Position numbers and translations under genes: made by a program. 52,284 bases of DNA, taken from the NCBI GenBank assembly GCA_015064285.1, contig SVSN01000016.1, positions 1 to 52,284 of the forward strand, read 5' to 3'. Below are positions 33,553-41,858 of this stretch, in pieces (the first letter of the stretch is position 1; each line of letters begins with the position of its first letter). The notes under the pieces were generated by a model, which was not told the DNA's origin, made no database searches, and worked only from the letters and a program-made list of their open reading frames with translations. The stretch is from Oscillospiraceae bacterium (GTDB taxonomy: Bacteria > Bacillota > Clostridia > Oscillospirales > CAG-272).

Positions 33553-34071
33553 ATGAACCGAGAAGCGATTGCAAATCTGCTGAACCGGAAGAGCTGCCGT
33601 CAGTTTACCGAAGAACAGATCGATGCCGAAAAGCTGGATATCATTCTGCAGTGCGGAATCCATGCCCCCACCGGCCGGAATGCTCAGTCTGCCCTGATTG
33701 TGGCAGTGCAGGATAAAGCCACCAGAGATACGCTTTCCCGTCTGAATGCACTGGGCGGTGATCATGATCCTTTCTACGGCGCACCCACGGTGGTGATCGT
33801 GCTGGGACTGAAAAACGGCTGCACGCCCTTTGAGGACGGCTGTCTGATCATGGGAAATATGCTCAACGCCGCATATGCCTGCGGACTGGGCGGCTGCTTT
33901 ATTCACAGAGCCAGACAGATGTTTGAAACCGAGGAAGGAAAAGCGCTGCTGCAGGATTGGGGCATCACAGAAGAAGTGTTTGGGATCGGCTGTCTGATTC
34001 TGGGCAATATCCGTGGGGAGCTCCATCCGGATCTGGAAAGAAAAGCCGACTATATCCGTATCATCAGATGA
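33553..34071 (+). CDS. Nitroreductase-family FMN oxidoreductase
   Basis: 172 aa, nitroreductase family, which binds FMN and uses NAD(P)H to reduce quinones, nitro compounds or flavins. The N-terminal RKSCRQFTEEQI and CGIHAPTGRNAQS are the FMN-phosphate contacts, and the later LGGCFI and IGCLILGNIRG segments are also typical. The protein is shorter than most (about 170 against 180-220). AAAGGAG precedes the ATG. Its stop overlaps the next start by 4 nt (ATGA), so it is the first gene of a small operon with a secreted transglutaminase and an MBL lipoprotein, which is an unusual partnership. Confidence 0.88.
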   Translation: MNREAIANLLNRKSCRQFTEEQIDAEKLDIILQCGIHAPTGRNAQSALIVAVQDKATRDTLSRLNALGGDHDPFYGAPTVVIVLGLKNGCTPFEDGCLIMGNMLNAAYACGLGGCFIHRARQMFETEEGKALLQDWGITEEVFGIGCLILGNIRGELHPDLERKADYIRIIR

Positions 34072-35936
34072 CATATGTTTCGGCGATGCTTCATCGTATT
34101 GTTTCCCATCGGATGAAGCGGTTCCTGTTATTTCTGGCAGCGGTGCTTCTCTTTATAGGATTGGCTCTGCCTGCCGCCGCTGTATATACCATATCCCCGG
34201 CATCGGAAACCATCAGCAGTTATCAACAGATTTACGAGGCCATTTACCAGGCGCTGGAAGCACAGCAGACCTATCTGGATGTGTCCAGGTTCAGGATTCA
34301 GGACTATGATATCATGAAGATTTTCACGGATGTCATGCAGAACAGTCCGGAATTTTTCTACGCGGATCAGAAATTGTCCTACCGCTATAACCAGAACGGC
34401 ATCGTTACCTCCCTGTCCTTTACCTATCATATGTCCCGGACCAAACGGGCGGAATGTGTTGCGTTTTATGAACAGGAGATTTCGTATATCGTAAATGAAG
34501 TGGAGCAGATGCAGATGACAGAACCGGAAACGGCGCTGTATGTCCATGATTATCTGATTTCTTCCTACGCATACGATGAAACGGAAACAATATTTGATGT
34601 CTATTCTTTTCTGAAGGAGCGGAAAGGGGTATGTCAGGCGTATGCCCTGTGCTATATGGCAGTCATGCGGGAGCTGGATATCCCCTGTTTTATGGTAGTC
34701 AGCGAAGAAATGAATCATTCCTGGAATCTGGTGCAGATTGACGGAGAATGGTATCATGTGGATCTGGTGTATGATGATCCCCGGCCGGACAGACCCGGGC
34801 AGGTGCTGCATACCCATTTTCTGCTGTCGGACGATGCCATTATGGCAGACTACGGGCAGGGAAGTCACTGGGGATGGAGCAGCCGTATTCCCTGCGGCAG
34901 CCATGCTTATGAGGGGAAATACTGGCAGAACAGCGATACCAGAATGCTGTATATGAACGATACCTGGTACTATATTGACGATACTACAAAGATGCTGTAC
35001 CGATCCTATTTCAACGGTCATGGAAAACGGGTACTGTATTCATTTGTGGATTCCTGGTATGTAAACCCGGAGGATGCCTACGGAGAAGACAGGGACAACG
35101 CGGCCCGCTGGAAAGGGATGTTCACGGGGCTGGCCACATATAACGGTTATCTGTTTTTCAACAGTCCGGAAACCATATGGCGTTTGAATCCGGCTACCCG
35201 TGAGAAAGAAGAACTGCTGCAGCTGGATGAACGGAAGCTGAATATTTACGGCATAGATATCTACAGAAACCGGATGGAATATCTGGTGGGCGATACGCCG
35301 GACCGGGCCACAACCTCATATATGGAGACCCTTCCCATGTCATACACGGAAGTGGAAACAGAGATTGAAAACGTGTTTCTGCCCTTTGAGGACGTGAGCC
35401 GTGTGTCGCCGTATTACGAAGCTGTTGAATTTCTGTATGAAAAAGGCTGGATGCAGGGCATGTCTGCCACTGTGTTTTCTCTGAACAGCAATATGACCCG
35501 TGCCCAGTTTGCGGCACTGCTGAGCCGTATTTACAGATATAATCCTGCAGAATACGCGGGAGAAGTTCTCTATACCGATGTCGCAGCGGACAGCTGGTAT
35601 GCTCCATATGTGACCTGGGTAACGGAAAGCGGATACATGAACGGTATGGGCGGCGGTATTTTTGCTCCGGAAGACCCGATGACCAGGGAACAGATGATGA
35701 CGATTATGGCATCTGTGGGCAAGAGTAAAAAACTCGGCTCTGCGGAACTGGAAACCATGCGGACCATTGACCGGGACAGCATATCGGAGTGGGCAGTCAG
35801 CAGTGTGGATTACTGCTATACCAACGGTCTGGTGGCCGACAGATATCTGTATGTATTCGGTCCGGCCTCTTTTGTGAAGCGGAGTGAGATTGCCGATGTA
35901 CTGTACCGGTTCTGTCAGCTGGCAGAGGATATCTGA
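34068..35936 (+). CDS. Secreted transglutaminase-like protein with three SLH domains
   Basis: About 622 aa from the overlapping ATG; ATG 34113 (607 aa) is also possible and gives a shorter signal n-region. A signal peptide core is followed by a transglutaminase-like domain with Cys in RKGVCQAY, His in NHSWN and Asp in YHVDLVYD. A central beta-rich region is next, then three S-layer-homology repeats (FEDVSRVSPYYEAVEFLYEKG, YTDVAADSWYAPYVTWV, SISEWAVSSVDYCYTNG), which bind pyruvylated wall polymers. It therefore acts at the cell surface. The lipoprotein gene starts 22 nt after the stop. The transglutaminase domain resembles that of the riboswitch-controlled gene at 18836-19654. Confidence 0.88.
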   Translation: MTYVSAMLHRIVSHRMKRFLLFLAAVLLFIGLALPAAAVYTISPASETISSYQQIYEAIYQALEAQQTYLDVSRFRIQDYDIMKIFTDVMQNSPEFFYADQKLSYRYNQNGIVTSLSFTYHMSRTKRAECVAFYEQEISYIVNEVEQMQMTEPETALYVHDYLISSYAYDETETIFDVYSFLKERKGVCQAYALCYMAVMRELDIPCFMVVSEEMNHSWNLVQIDGEWYHVDLVYDDPRPDRPGQVLHTHFLLSDDAIMADYGQGSHWGWSSRIPCGSHAYEGKYWQNSDTRMLYMNDTWYYIDDTTKMLYRSYFNGHGKRVLYSFVDSWYVNPEDAYGEDRDNAARWKGMFTGLATYNGYLFFNSPETIWRLNPATREKEELLQLDERKLNIYGIDIYRNRMEYLVGDTPDRATTSYMETLPMSYTEVETEIENVFLPFEDVSRVSPYYEAVEFLYEKGWMQGMSATVFSLNSNMTRAQFAALLSRIYRYNPAEYAGEVLYTDVAADSWYAPYVTWVTESGYMNGMGGGIFAPEDPMTREQMMTIMASVGKSKKLGSAELETMRTIDRDSISEWAVSSVDYCYTNGLVADRYLYVFGPASFVKRSEIADVLYRFCQLAEDI

Positions 35937-35958
35937 AAAGAAGCGGAGAAATAAGGGA

Positions 35959-37185
35959 ATGAAAAAATGGTGCATGATCATACCGGTGCTGCTTGGCATG
36001 ATTCTTGTTTCCTGCGGTACGGCGGAACAGACAATTCCGTCGGACAGTGTTACAGAAACCCAGGGGATCGTTTTTTTCCGTGAACCCTATGCGACAGAAG
36101 AAACTTTTTTACCCGATGCCGGTGAACATACGGTACAGATGCTGTTTGTCCGGGCCGGAAAAGCGGACTGTACCGTTCTGGAAGCGGACGGACGAACCTA
36201 TCTTATTGACACGGGAGAAGATTCTTCTGTGCCGCAGATCCTGGCAGCGCTTGCCTATATGGAAACCGAGTCCATTGAAGGGATATTTCTGACCCATACG
36301 GACAAGGATCACATCGGCGGCTGGGATGCCGTTCTGCAGGCATATCCGGTGGGGACTTTGTATACCGCTGCGGTTATGGAAGCCCCGGAAGTGTATGACC
36401 GGCTGGCAGAGGATATACCTCATGTGACTCTGGCTCCGGGACAGTCTGTTCCCATCGGTGAGGAAGGACTGTATCTGGATGTGCTGTGTCCCTTCCGCCT
36501 GTATCCGGAGGAAGAAAACAACAATTCACTGGTTCTGCGGCTGGACTGCGGGGAAGAAACGGTACTTTTTACGGGGGATATGAAAGAAGAGGAAGAAGCC
36601 GATTTGCTGTCAACCGGATACCGCCTGGACTGTACGATCCTGAAAGCACCGTATCATGGACGCAAAAACAGTGCCGGAACCGCTTTTCTGGAATCATGCA
36701 CTCCAGAGGTATCCATTGTCTGCAGCGATACGGAAACAGATCCGGATACAGCCCATAAAAAAGCCATGGAACGGCTACGGCAGTACGGCGATGTGTACCG
36801 TACAGAGGACGCGGATCTGGGATGGTATGTGACACTGGATTCTCAGGGGCATACGGTTTCCAATGTGCGGATCCGGAATTCTCCGGCGGCAGATCTGACC
36901 ATTACGGAAGTTTCTATAGAAAAGCAGACCATCGTGATCCGGAATGACGGCGATCCTGCCGACCTGGACGGCTGTTATCTGTATTCCGACAGGGGACATG
37001 AGGTTTTTGTGTTCCCGGAAAACACAGTGCTGGCAGCGGGGGAGAGTATGACTGTAGGGGTTGCAGGCAGTGATGCCGATCTGCTCTGGGAAGGCGAAAC
37101 CAGTGTCTGGCACAAATCCAAGGAAGACAATGCTGTTCTGTACGACCGATGGGGCAATATGATGGACAGGGAGATCGCCCGATAA
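35959..37185 (+). CDS. MBL-fold lipoprotein with C-terminal lamin-tail domain
   Basis: 408 aa. Lipobox LVSC with Cys19 marks a lipoprotein. Residues about 55-300 form a ComEC/Rec2-like metallo-beta-lactamase domain: THTDKDH is the metal motif, LFTGDMKEE supplies the aspartate and KAPYHGRKNS the late histidine. The last 100 residues (ITEVSIEKQTIVIRNDG to the end) are a lamin-tail-type beta-sandwich, as seen attached to bacterial secreted nucleases. Extracellular nuclease or phosphodiesterase activity is likely (inference). ATG 35959 has GGAG about 10 nt upstream. It is the last gene of the operon, followed by a bidirectional terminator. Confidence 0.85.
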   Translation: MKKWCMIIPVLLGMILVSCGTAEQTIPSDSVTETQGIVFFREPYATEETFLPDAGEHTVQMLFVRAGKADCTVLEADGRTYLIDTGEDSSVPQILAALAYMETESIEGIFLTHTDKDHIGGWDAVLQAYPVGTLYTAAVMEAPEVYDRLAEDIPHVTLAPGQSVPIGEEGLYLDVLCPFRLYPEEENNNSLVLRLDCGEETVLFTGDMKEEEEADLLSTGYRLDCTILKAPYHGRKNSAGTAFLESCTPEVSIVCSDTETDPDTAHKKAMERLRQYGDVYRTEDADLGWYVTLDSQGHTVSNVRIRNSPAADLTITEVSIEKQTIVIRNDGDPADLDGCYLYSDRGHEVFVFPENTVLAAGESMTVGVAGSDADLLWEGETSVWHKSKEDNAVLYDRWGNMMDREIAR

Positions 37186-37200
37186 AGAAACAATTAAAAC

Positions 37201-37247
37201 AAAAAAACCGATGTATTCTGTGAAAAATGTACATCGGTTTTCGTTTT
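37201..37247. terminator. Bidirectional terminator
   Basis: AAAACCGATGTA and TACATCGGTTTT, with A/T-runs on both sides, lie between the convergent MBL lipoprotein and SGNH lipoprotein genes. Confidence 0.85.
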
Positions 37248-37261
37248 GGAAAGAAGGGCAA

Positions 37262-38167
37262 TTATTCGATCGTGTAAGATTCGCTGACCAGCTGACCGAT
37301 CAGACGATGACCGCGTGCGTTGGGGTGGGGATCCATATACTGCATATCCATCTCGGACGGATCCAGTTCCGGTGGGGTTACGGCATACAGCAGCTCCGAT
37401 GTGCGCCCGGTAAAAGCGGAATATACATCTACCAGGGTCAGATTTTCTGCGTTTTTGGTACTTTCACGGATGCAGTTGTTGATCTTGACAGCATAAGAAT
37501 CCGAGAGAGCCGAGAGGAGAATGGGCATCCCGTTGATATGCAGTTCCGTATTCACTGCCGCATAGGGATTATATAGAGTCAGAAACAGAATCTGACAGTC
37601 CGGATTCACTGCACGGATGGTCTCCAGAAGTACAGGCAGATCCTCAGCCAGGGTTTCACAGCCGCGGTCAGCGTTTTCAATAAAGTCACGGAACAATGCC
37701 GCAATGTCCTGGTCTGTATACTGCGCCGGCTCTGCATACAGATACAGATAATAATCATACAGAAACTGAAAGGCATATTTCAGTACATTGTTGGCACCGA
37801 TGCTGATGGAGATCACGTCAGCCTGCGCCAGGGAAGAAGGCATATTCTGCTGCAGCATGGTGATCAGTTCACCGGAGGTCTGACCATCCACACCGTAGTT
37901 GTACACAGCATCCGCCGGAATGTCCCAGTTCTGCCCGGCAATGGTGGAAAACCGTTCTTCCGGAATGTTGGACAGACCATATCCTCTGGCAATGGAATCT
38001 CCCAGAGAAACATACAGAGCAGACGATTCTTCCTCTGTCTGTACCGCAGCCGCGGCTGTGGTTTCTTCCATGGATATATCCGGAGAGGTTGTCGCCTCAG
38101 AAAGTGCTTTGCCGGAACAGCCGGTCAGAAGCAGCAAAGTAAATACGCATAGCAATACTTTTTTCAT
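37262..38167 (-). CDS. SGNH/GDSL-hydrolase lipoprotein
   Basis: 301 aa. The lipobox LLTGC with Cys17 predicts membrane anchoring, and an acidic and threonine-rich linker follows. The hydrolase domain has VSLGDSIARGYG (nucleophile Ser in block I), GQTSGE, IGANNV (block III variant of GxND) and DPHPNARGH (catalytic Asp-x-x-His). It is an esterase or lipase on the outer membrane face, perhaps acting on acyl groups of wall glycans. ATG 38167 is used because AGGA lies 6 nt upstream. It has its own promoter and shares the terminator with its convergent neighbour. Confidence 0.85.
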   Translation of the reverse strand: MKKVLLCVFTLLLLTGCSGKALSEATTSPDISMEETTAAAAVQTEEESSALYVSLGDSIARGYGLSNIPEERFSTIAGQNWDIPADAVYNYGVDGQTSGELITMLQQNMPSSLAQADVISISIGANNVLKYAFQFLYDYYLYLYAEPAQYTDQDIAALFRDFIENADRGCETLAEDLPVLLETIRAVNPDCQILFLTLYNPYAAVNTELHINGMPILLSALSDSYAVKINNCIRESTKNAENLTLVDVYSAFTGRTSELLYAVTPPELDPSEMDMQYMDPHPNARGHRLIGQLVSESYTIE

Positions 38168-38196
38168 ATTCATTCCTGTTTGTGAAAAGTAATCAC

Positions 38197-38225
38197 AGTA
38201 TACCCCGGACGACAGAAGAATACAA
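38197..38225 (-). promoter_or_regulatory. Promoter of the SGNH lipoprotein gene
   Basis: Minus-strand TTGTAT and TATACT with a 17-bp spacer, 30 bp before the start codon. Confidence 0.65.
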
Positions 38226-38265
38226 CGGCGGTGCTGTAAATCTCTCATGAAAAGTTTGTAAACAA

Positions 38266-38297
38266 AAACGGCATTTTCCGCAGGGAAAACACCGTTA
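38266..38297 (-). terminator. Terminator of the pheS-pheT-trkH operon
   Basis: Minus-strand AACGGTGTTTTCC pairs with GGAAAATGCCGTT, followed by TTTGTTT, within 10 nt of the trkH stop. Confidence 0.75.
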
Positions 38298-38305
38298 CAG
38301 GACAG

Positions 38306-39778
38306 TTATTTACGCCAGGCAGCCGGATGAAACAATGCCAGCATGGGGAAAAGTTCAAGACGGCCCAGCAGCATATCCGCAGACAGCAGCCATTTGGAAA
38401 AATCGGAAAAGTGACTGAAGTTGCTCATGGGACCGACCCCATCCAGACCGGGACCGATATTGTTCAGGCAGGCGGCCACGGCGGAAAAACAGGTTTCCAG
38501 GGAATGGTCGGGATCCAGAGAAAGCAGAAATGTGGAAGCAGCAAAAACCAGCATATACACCACAAAATAAGAGGACACATTGGTAACCACCGCGTTTTCC
38601 ACATGATTGCCGTCACAGCGGATCGTACGTACTTCCCGGGGATTCAGATGATACCGGATTTCTTTTATGGCCGTTTTCACCAGAATGATACAGCGCGATA
38701 CCTTAAGCCCACCGCCGGTGGAAGATGCACATGCGCCGATAAACATCAGAAGCAGCAGAATGCCCTTGGAAAAGGTAGGCCAGAGATTAAAGTCTACCGT
38801 TGAAAAACCGGTGGTGGTGATGATAGAGGTAACCTGGAAGAAAGCATACCGGATACTGGTGCTGACGGAACCATATGTGGAAAAAATGTTGCAGGCAATC
38901 AGACCGGTGGAAGCGCCGATGATAATCAGATACCAGCGAAGTTCTTCACTTTTCAGAATGTTCAGAAAATTCTTTGTCAGCAGGAAATAGTAAATATTGA
39001 AGTTGATTCCGAACAGCATGATGGCAATGCTCAGAACCCAGTCGAAATAGGCATGATTGTAGGCTCCGATGCTGGCATTTCTGACCGAGAAACCGCCGGT
39101 ACCTGCTGCAGCAAAGGCATGGCAGATGGAATCAAACAGATCCATCCCGCCCAGAAGCAGGAAAATAATAGTTACCAGCGTCATACAGGCATAAATGATG
39201 TACAGAATCTGTACATTGAACCGGAGTTTGGCAACCAGTTTCCCGAACATGGGCCCGGGGCTTTCCGCACGGATGATGTATACATCGGAACCTACGGATC
39301 GATCCTGTTTTTTGTGTTGATCCTTATCCAGCGGAGCCAGCGCCAGTGCCAGGGCCAGAACACCCATCCCGCCGATCCAGTTCATGAACTGCCGCCAGAA
39401 CAGAATACTCTTGGGGAGTCCTTCCACAGCCGGCAGAATAGAGGCGCCTGTGGTGGTAAAACCGGACACTGTTTCAAAAAAAGCATCGGTAAAAGAAGGG
39501 ATGGCACCACTGATCAGAAAGGGCAGTGCCCCCAGCACCGAAAACAGAACCCAGATCAGCGTTACCACAGCAAAGCCTTCCCGGGCAAAGAGCGTACCCC
39601 GGGGCGGTTTTTTGATCCCGAACAGCAGTCCCAGCGTCATCATAATCCCGATGGGTATCAGAAACGCTGGTATGCAGCCATCCCTGTAGTACACGGATAC
39701 CGCCAGAGGCAGGAGCAGCAGCAGTGCCAGAATCAACAGCACCCGGCTGCACAGATACAAAATATAACGAATGTTCAT
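38306..39778 (-). CDS. trkH: Potassium uptake channel subunit TrkH/KtrB
   Basis: 490-aa membrane protein of the TrkH/KtrB superfamily, the pore for K+ uptake. Four P-loop selectivity-filter segments are visible: SGFTTTGAS, AAGTGGFSV, TSIITTTGFST and ACLNNIGPG, each with the conserved glycine. The length and multiple hydrophobic segments agree with a complete protein. ATG 39778 is chosen over the in-frame TTG four codons upstream. It lies 17 nt after trkA and is the last gene of the long T-box-led operon. Its activity would be controlled by the TrkA regulator. Confidence 0.94.
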   Translation of the reverse strand: MNIRYILYLCSRVLLILALLLLLPLAVSVYYRDGCIPAFLIPIGIMMTLGLLFGIKKPPRGTLFAREGFAVVTLIWVLFSVLGALPFLISGAIPSFTDAFFETVSGFTTTGASILPAVEGLPKSILFWRQFMNWIGGMGVLALALALAPLDKDQHKKQDRSVGSDVYIIRAESPGPMFGKLVAKLRFNVQILYIIYACMTLVTIIFLLLGGMDLFDSICHAFAAAGTGGFSVRNASIGAYNHAYFDWVLSIAIMLFGINFNIYYFLLTKNFLNILKSEELRWYLIIIGASTGLIACNIFSTYGSVSTSIRYAFFQVTSIITTTGFSTVDFNLWPTFSKGILLLLMFIGACASSTGGGLKVSRCIILVKTAIKEIRYHLNPREVRTIRCDGNHVENAVVTNVSSYFVVYMLVFAASTFLLSLDPDHSLETCFSAVAACLNNIGPGLDGVGPMSNFSHFSDFSKWLLSADMLLGRLELFPMLALFHPAAWRK

Positions 39779-39795
39779 ATGATCCAACAAAAGGC

Positions 39796-41163
39796 CTATT
39801 CAGCCAGAATTTCGCTGAGTGCGGAGAGATGCAGGGCAGATGTAACCACGATGACAATGTCTCCCGCATGGAACTGGTCGTTGGCGCCGGGATAGATCAC
39901 CCTGGAGCCGCGGACAATACCGGCGATCAGCAGATTCTTTTTCAGTTTCATCTGGGACAGGGGAATCCCGATCACAGATGCGCTTTCTTCCTGTACCATA
40001 AATTCCATGGCTTCGATCTGGCCGTCCAGCAGCTTGTACAGCGTGCGGATGGCAGAGTCACCGGACTGTCCCATGGCACGGACATAGGAAACGATCATGT
40101 CTGCCGTCAGCTGTTCCGGAGAAATGGCGGAATCCAGACCTACATGGGAGGACATGGTGAGCAGCGCCGTTTTGTTGATTTTGGGAATCACCTTGCCGAC
40201 ACCTTCGCTCATGGCATACAGGGAGAGAATCATGTTCCCCTCATCCATACCGGTCAGTGCGATACAGGCATCCATATCCCGGATCCCTTCTTCAATAAGC
40301 AGTTCATGGTCTGTGCCGTCGCCGCAGATGATTCTGGCTTTGGGAAGCTCCCGGGACAGTTCCACACAGCGGTTCTGGTTTTGTTCAATGATCTTTACAT
40401 GCATACCGCTTTCCAGCAGGGTTTCGGAAAGATAGTAGGCAATGCGGCTTCCTCCAACCAGAAGCACATCCCGGATGGGTTCGGAAAGCGCACCGATTTC
40501 CCGGAAAAAGCGATGGATATCCGCGTGTGTGGCGGTGAGACTGAGGATGTCCCCGGCCTGAATTACATAACCGGCGGAAGGCACGATAGCGTCTGCCACA
40601 CCGGCACACTGCACCGCACAGACAAGCACACGGGTTTTGCATTTTGCCGGAAGCTGGAACAGAGCCGTTCCTACCAACGGACAGTCAGCGGCTACTTTCA
40701 GCTGAACCATGTCCAGACGGCCGCCGGCAAAGGAATCCACTTTGGTGGCGCTGGGGATCCGCAGAATCCGGGAGATGGCGTGTGCCGCGTAGTAATCCGG
40801 GTTCATCATGGTGTCGATACCCAGTTCCCGGCGCATAAAATGGGTCTGGGCGTTCAGTTCCGGATTTCTTACCCGTGCAATGCAGCTTCTTGCCCCCAGC
40901 CGTTTGGCTATGACACAGGACAGCACATTGATCTCATCCTGCGGCGTACAGGCGATTACCAGATCCGCATCCGGGGCACCGGCTTCTCCCAGGGTCTCCG
41001 TGACAACACCGCTGCCGCAGATACCCATCACGTCATAGGTTTCCAGAATATTCTCGATCACGGAATACAGCGGATCGATTACGGCAATGTCATGTCCTTC
41101 CGATAAAAGGGAGGAAATCAGTTCTTCCCCTGTTTTCCCGGCGCCGATGATAATGATGTTCAT
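39796..41163 (-). CDS. trkA: Potassium uptake regulator TrkA, two RCK units
   Basis: 455 aa, peripheral NAD(H)/ATP-binding regulator of the TrkH channel. It is a tandem of two RCK modules. The N-terminal Rossmann motif IIIGAGKTGEE and the second-half motif VLLVGGSRIAYYL both bind nucleotide, and each is followed by a TrkA-C domain. The length is usual for the two-module type. GGAGA lies 4 nt before the ATG. The gene sits between the phosphoribosyltransferase (31 nt upstream) and trkH (17 nt downstream). Confidence 0.94.
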   Translation of the reverse strand: MNIIIIGAGKTGEELISSLLSEGHDIAVIDPLYSVIENILETYDVMGICGSGVVTETLGEAGAPDADLVIACTPQDEINVLSCVIAKRLGARSCIARVRNPELNAQTHFMRRELGIDTMMNPDYYAAHAISRILRIPSATKVDSFAGGRLDMVQLKVAADCPLVGTALFQLPAKCKTRVLVCAVQCAGVADAIVPSAGYVIQAGDILSLTATHADIHRFFREIGALSEPIRDVLLVGGSRIAYYLSETLLESGMHVKIIEQNQNRCVELSRELPKARIICGDGTDHELLIEEGIRDMDACIALTGMDEGNMILSLYAMSEGVGKVIPKINKTALLTMSSHVGLDSAISPEQLTADMIVSYVRAMGQSGDSAIRTLYKLLDGQIEAMEFMVQEESASVIGIPLSQMKLKKNLLIAGIVRGSRVIYPGANDQFHAGDIVIVVTSALHLSALSEILAE

Positions 41164-41194
41164 AAATTCTCCGTTCAGGAATGGGTTTCGTGGT

Positions 41195-41764
41195 TCAGTG
41201 GAGCGTACCTTCCAGAATGGTGCCGTCCGGGTTAAACAGAGGCAGCTTTTCCAGATACTGAATATCTTCCCGTACCTGGGCGTCTCCTTCCGCCAGAACA
41301 GCCATCTTGCCGCAGATGATTCCTCCGGCCGCTTTCACCAGTTCTTCAACAGCACGCAGGCTTTCTCCGGTGGAGATCACATCATCCACGATCAGGATCC
41401 GCTTGCCCTGCATCAGCTCAGCGTCTGCCTTATCCAGGAAGAGATGCTGTTCACCGGCAGTGGTAATGGACTGTACAGTAACTTCAAACACGCCGCTCAT
41501 ATAGGCTTTGGCTTTTTTACGGGCGACAAAATACTTCTGGTTTCCGGCAAGCCGTGCCATTTCGTGTGCCAGCGGGATACCTTTGGCTTCCGCCGTAATG
41601 ATGTAATCATATTCCGGTGCGATTTTCAGCAGTGCATCGGCAGCAGCGGTGGTCAGTTCCGGGTCACCGAAAATAACGAAAGCACCGATTGCCAGTGTAT
41701 CGTTCAGCGGACAGATGGGCAGCGCCCGTTTCAGTCCGGCGATAGTCATGGGATAGGTAAGCAT
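41195..41764 (-). CDS. Purine-type phosphoribosyltransferase
   Basis: 189-aa type I phosphoribosyltransferase. The PRPP-binding motif ILIVDDVISTGES and the EAKGIPLAHEMARL block match adenine/xanthine phosphoribosyltransferase-like proteins, which join a base to PRPP in purine salvage. Apt and Xpt cannot be separated by eye. Of two close ATGs, the second (41764) has GGAGG at a normal 8-9 nt spacing. It lies 94 nt after pheT; the gap contains the hairpin CCGGGGGAGGC/GCCTTATCCCGG with little U-tract, which may reduce rather than stop read-through. Confidence 0.85.
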   Translation of the reverse strand: MLTYPMTIAGLKRALPICPLNDTLAIGAFVIFGDPELTTAAADALLKIAPEYDYIITAEAKGIPLAHEMARLAGNQKYFVARKKAKAYMSGVFEVTVQSITTAGEQHLFLDKADAELMQGKRILIVDDVISTGESLRAVEELVKAAGGIICGKMAVLAEGDAQVREDIQYLEKLPLFNPDGTILEGTLH

Positions 41765-41858
41765 TATCATAGTCCTCCCAATATGTATGGATAAAAATTC
41801 CTACAAACAGGCAAACCGGGATAAGGCGCAAGCCTCCCCCGGAATCCTGTGTATAGAT

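Noticed and set aside
41780-41845. Hairpin between pheT and the phosphoribosyltransferase gene as a full terminator
   Set aside because: The stem is strong but the following sequence has no good U-tract, so read-through is likely.
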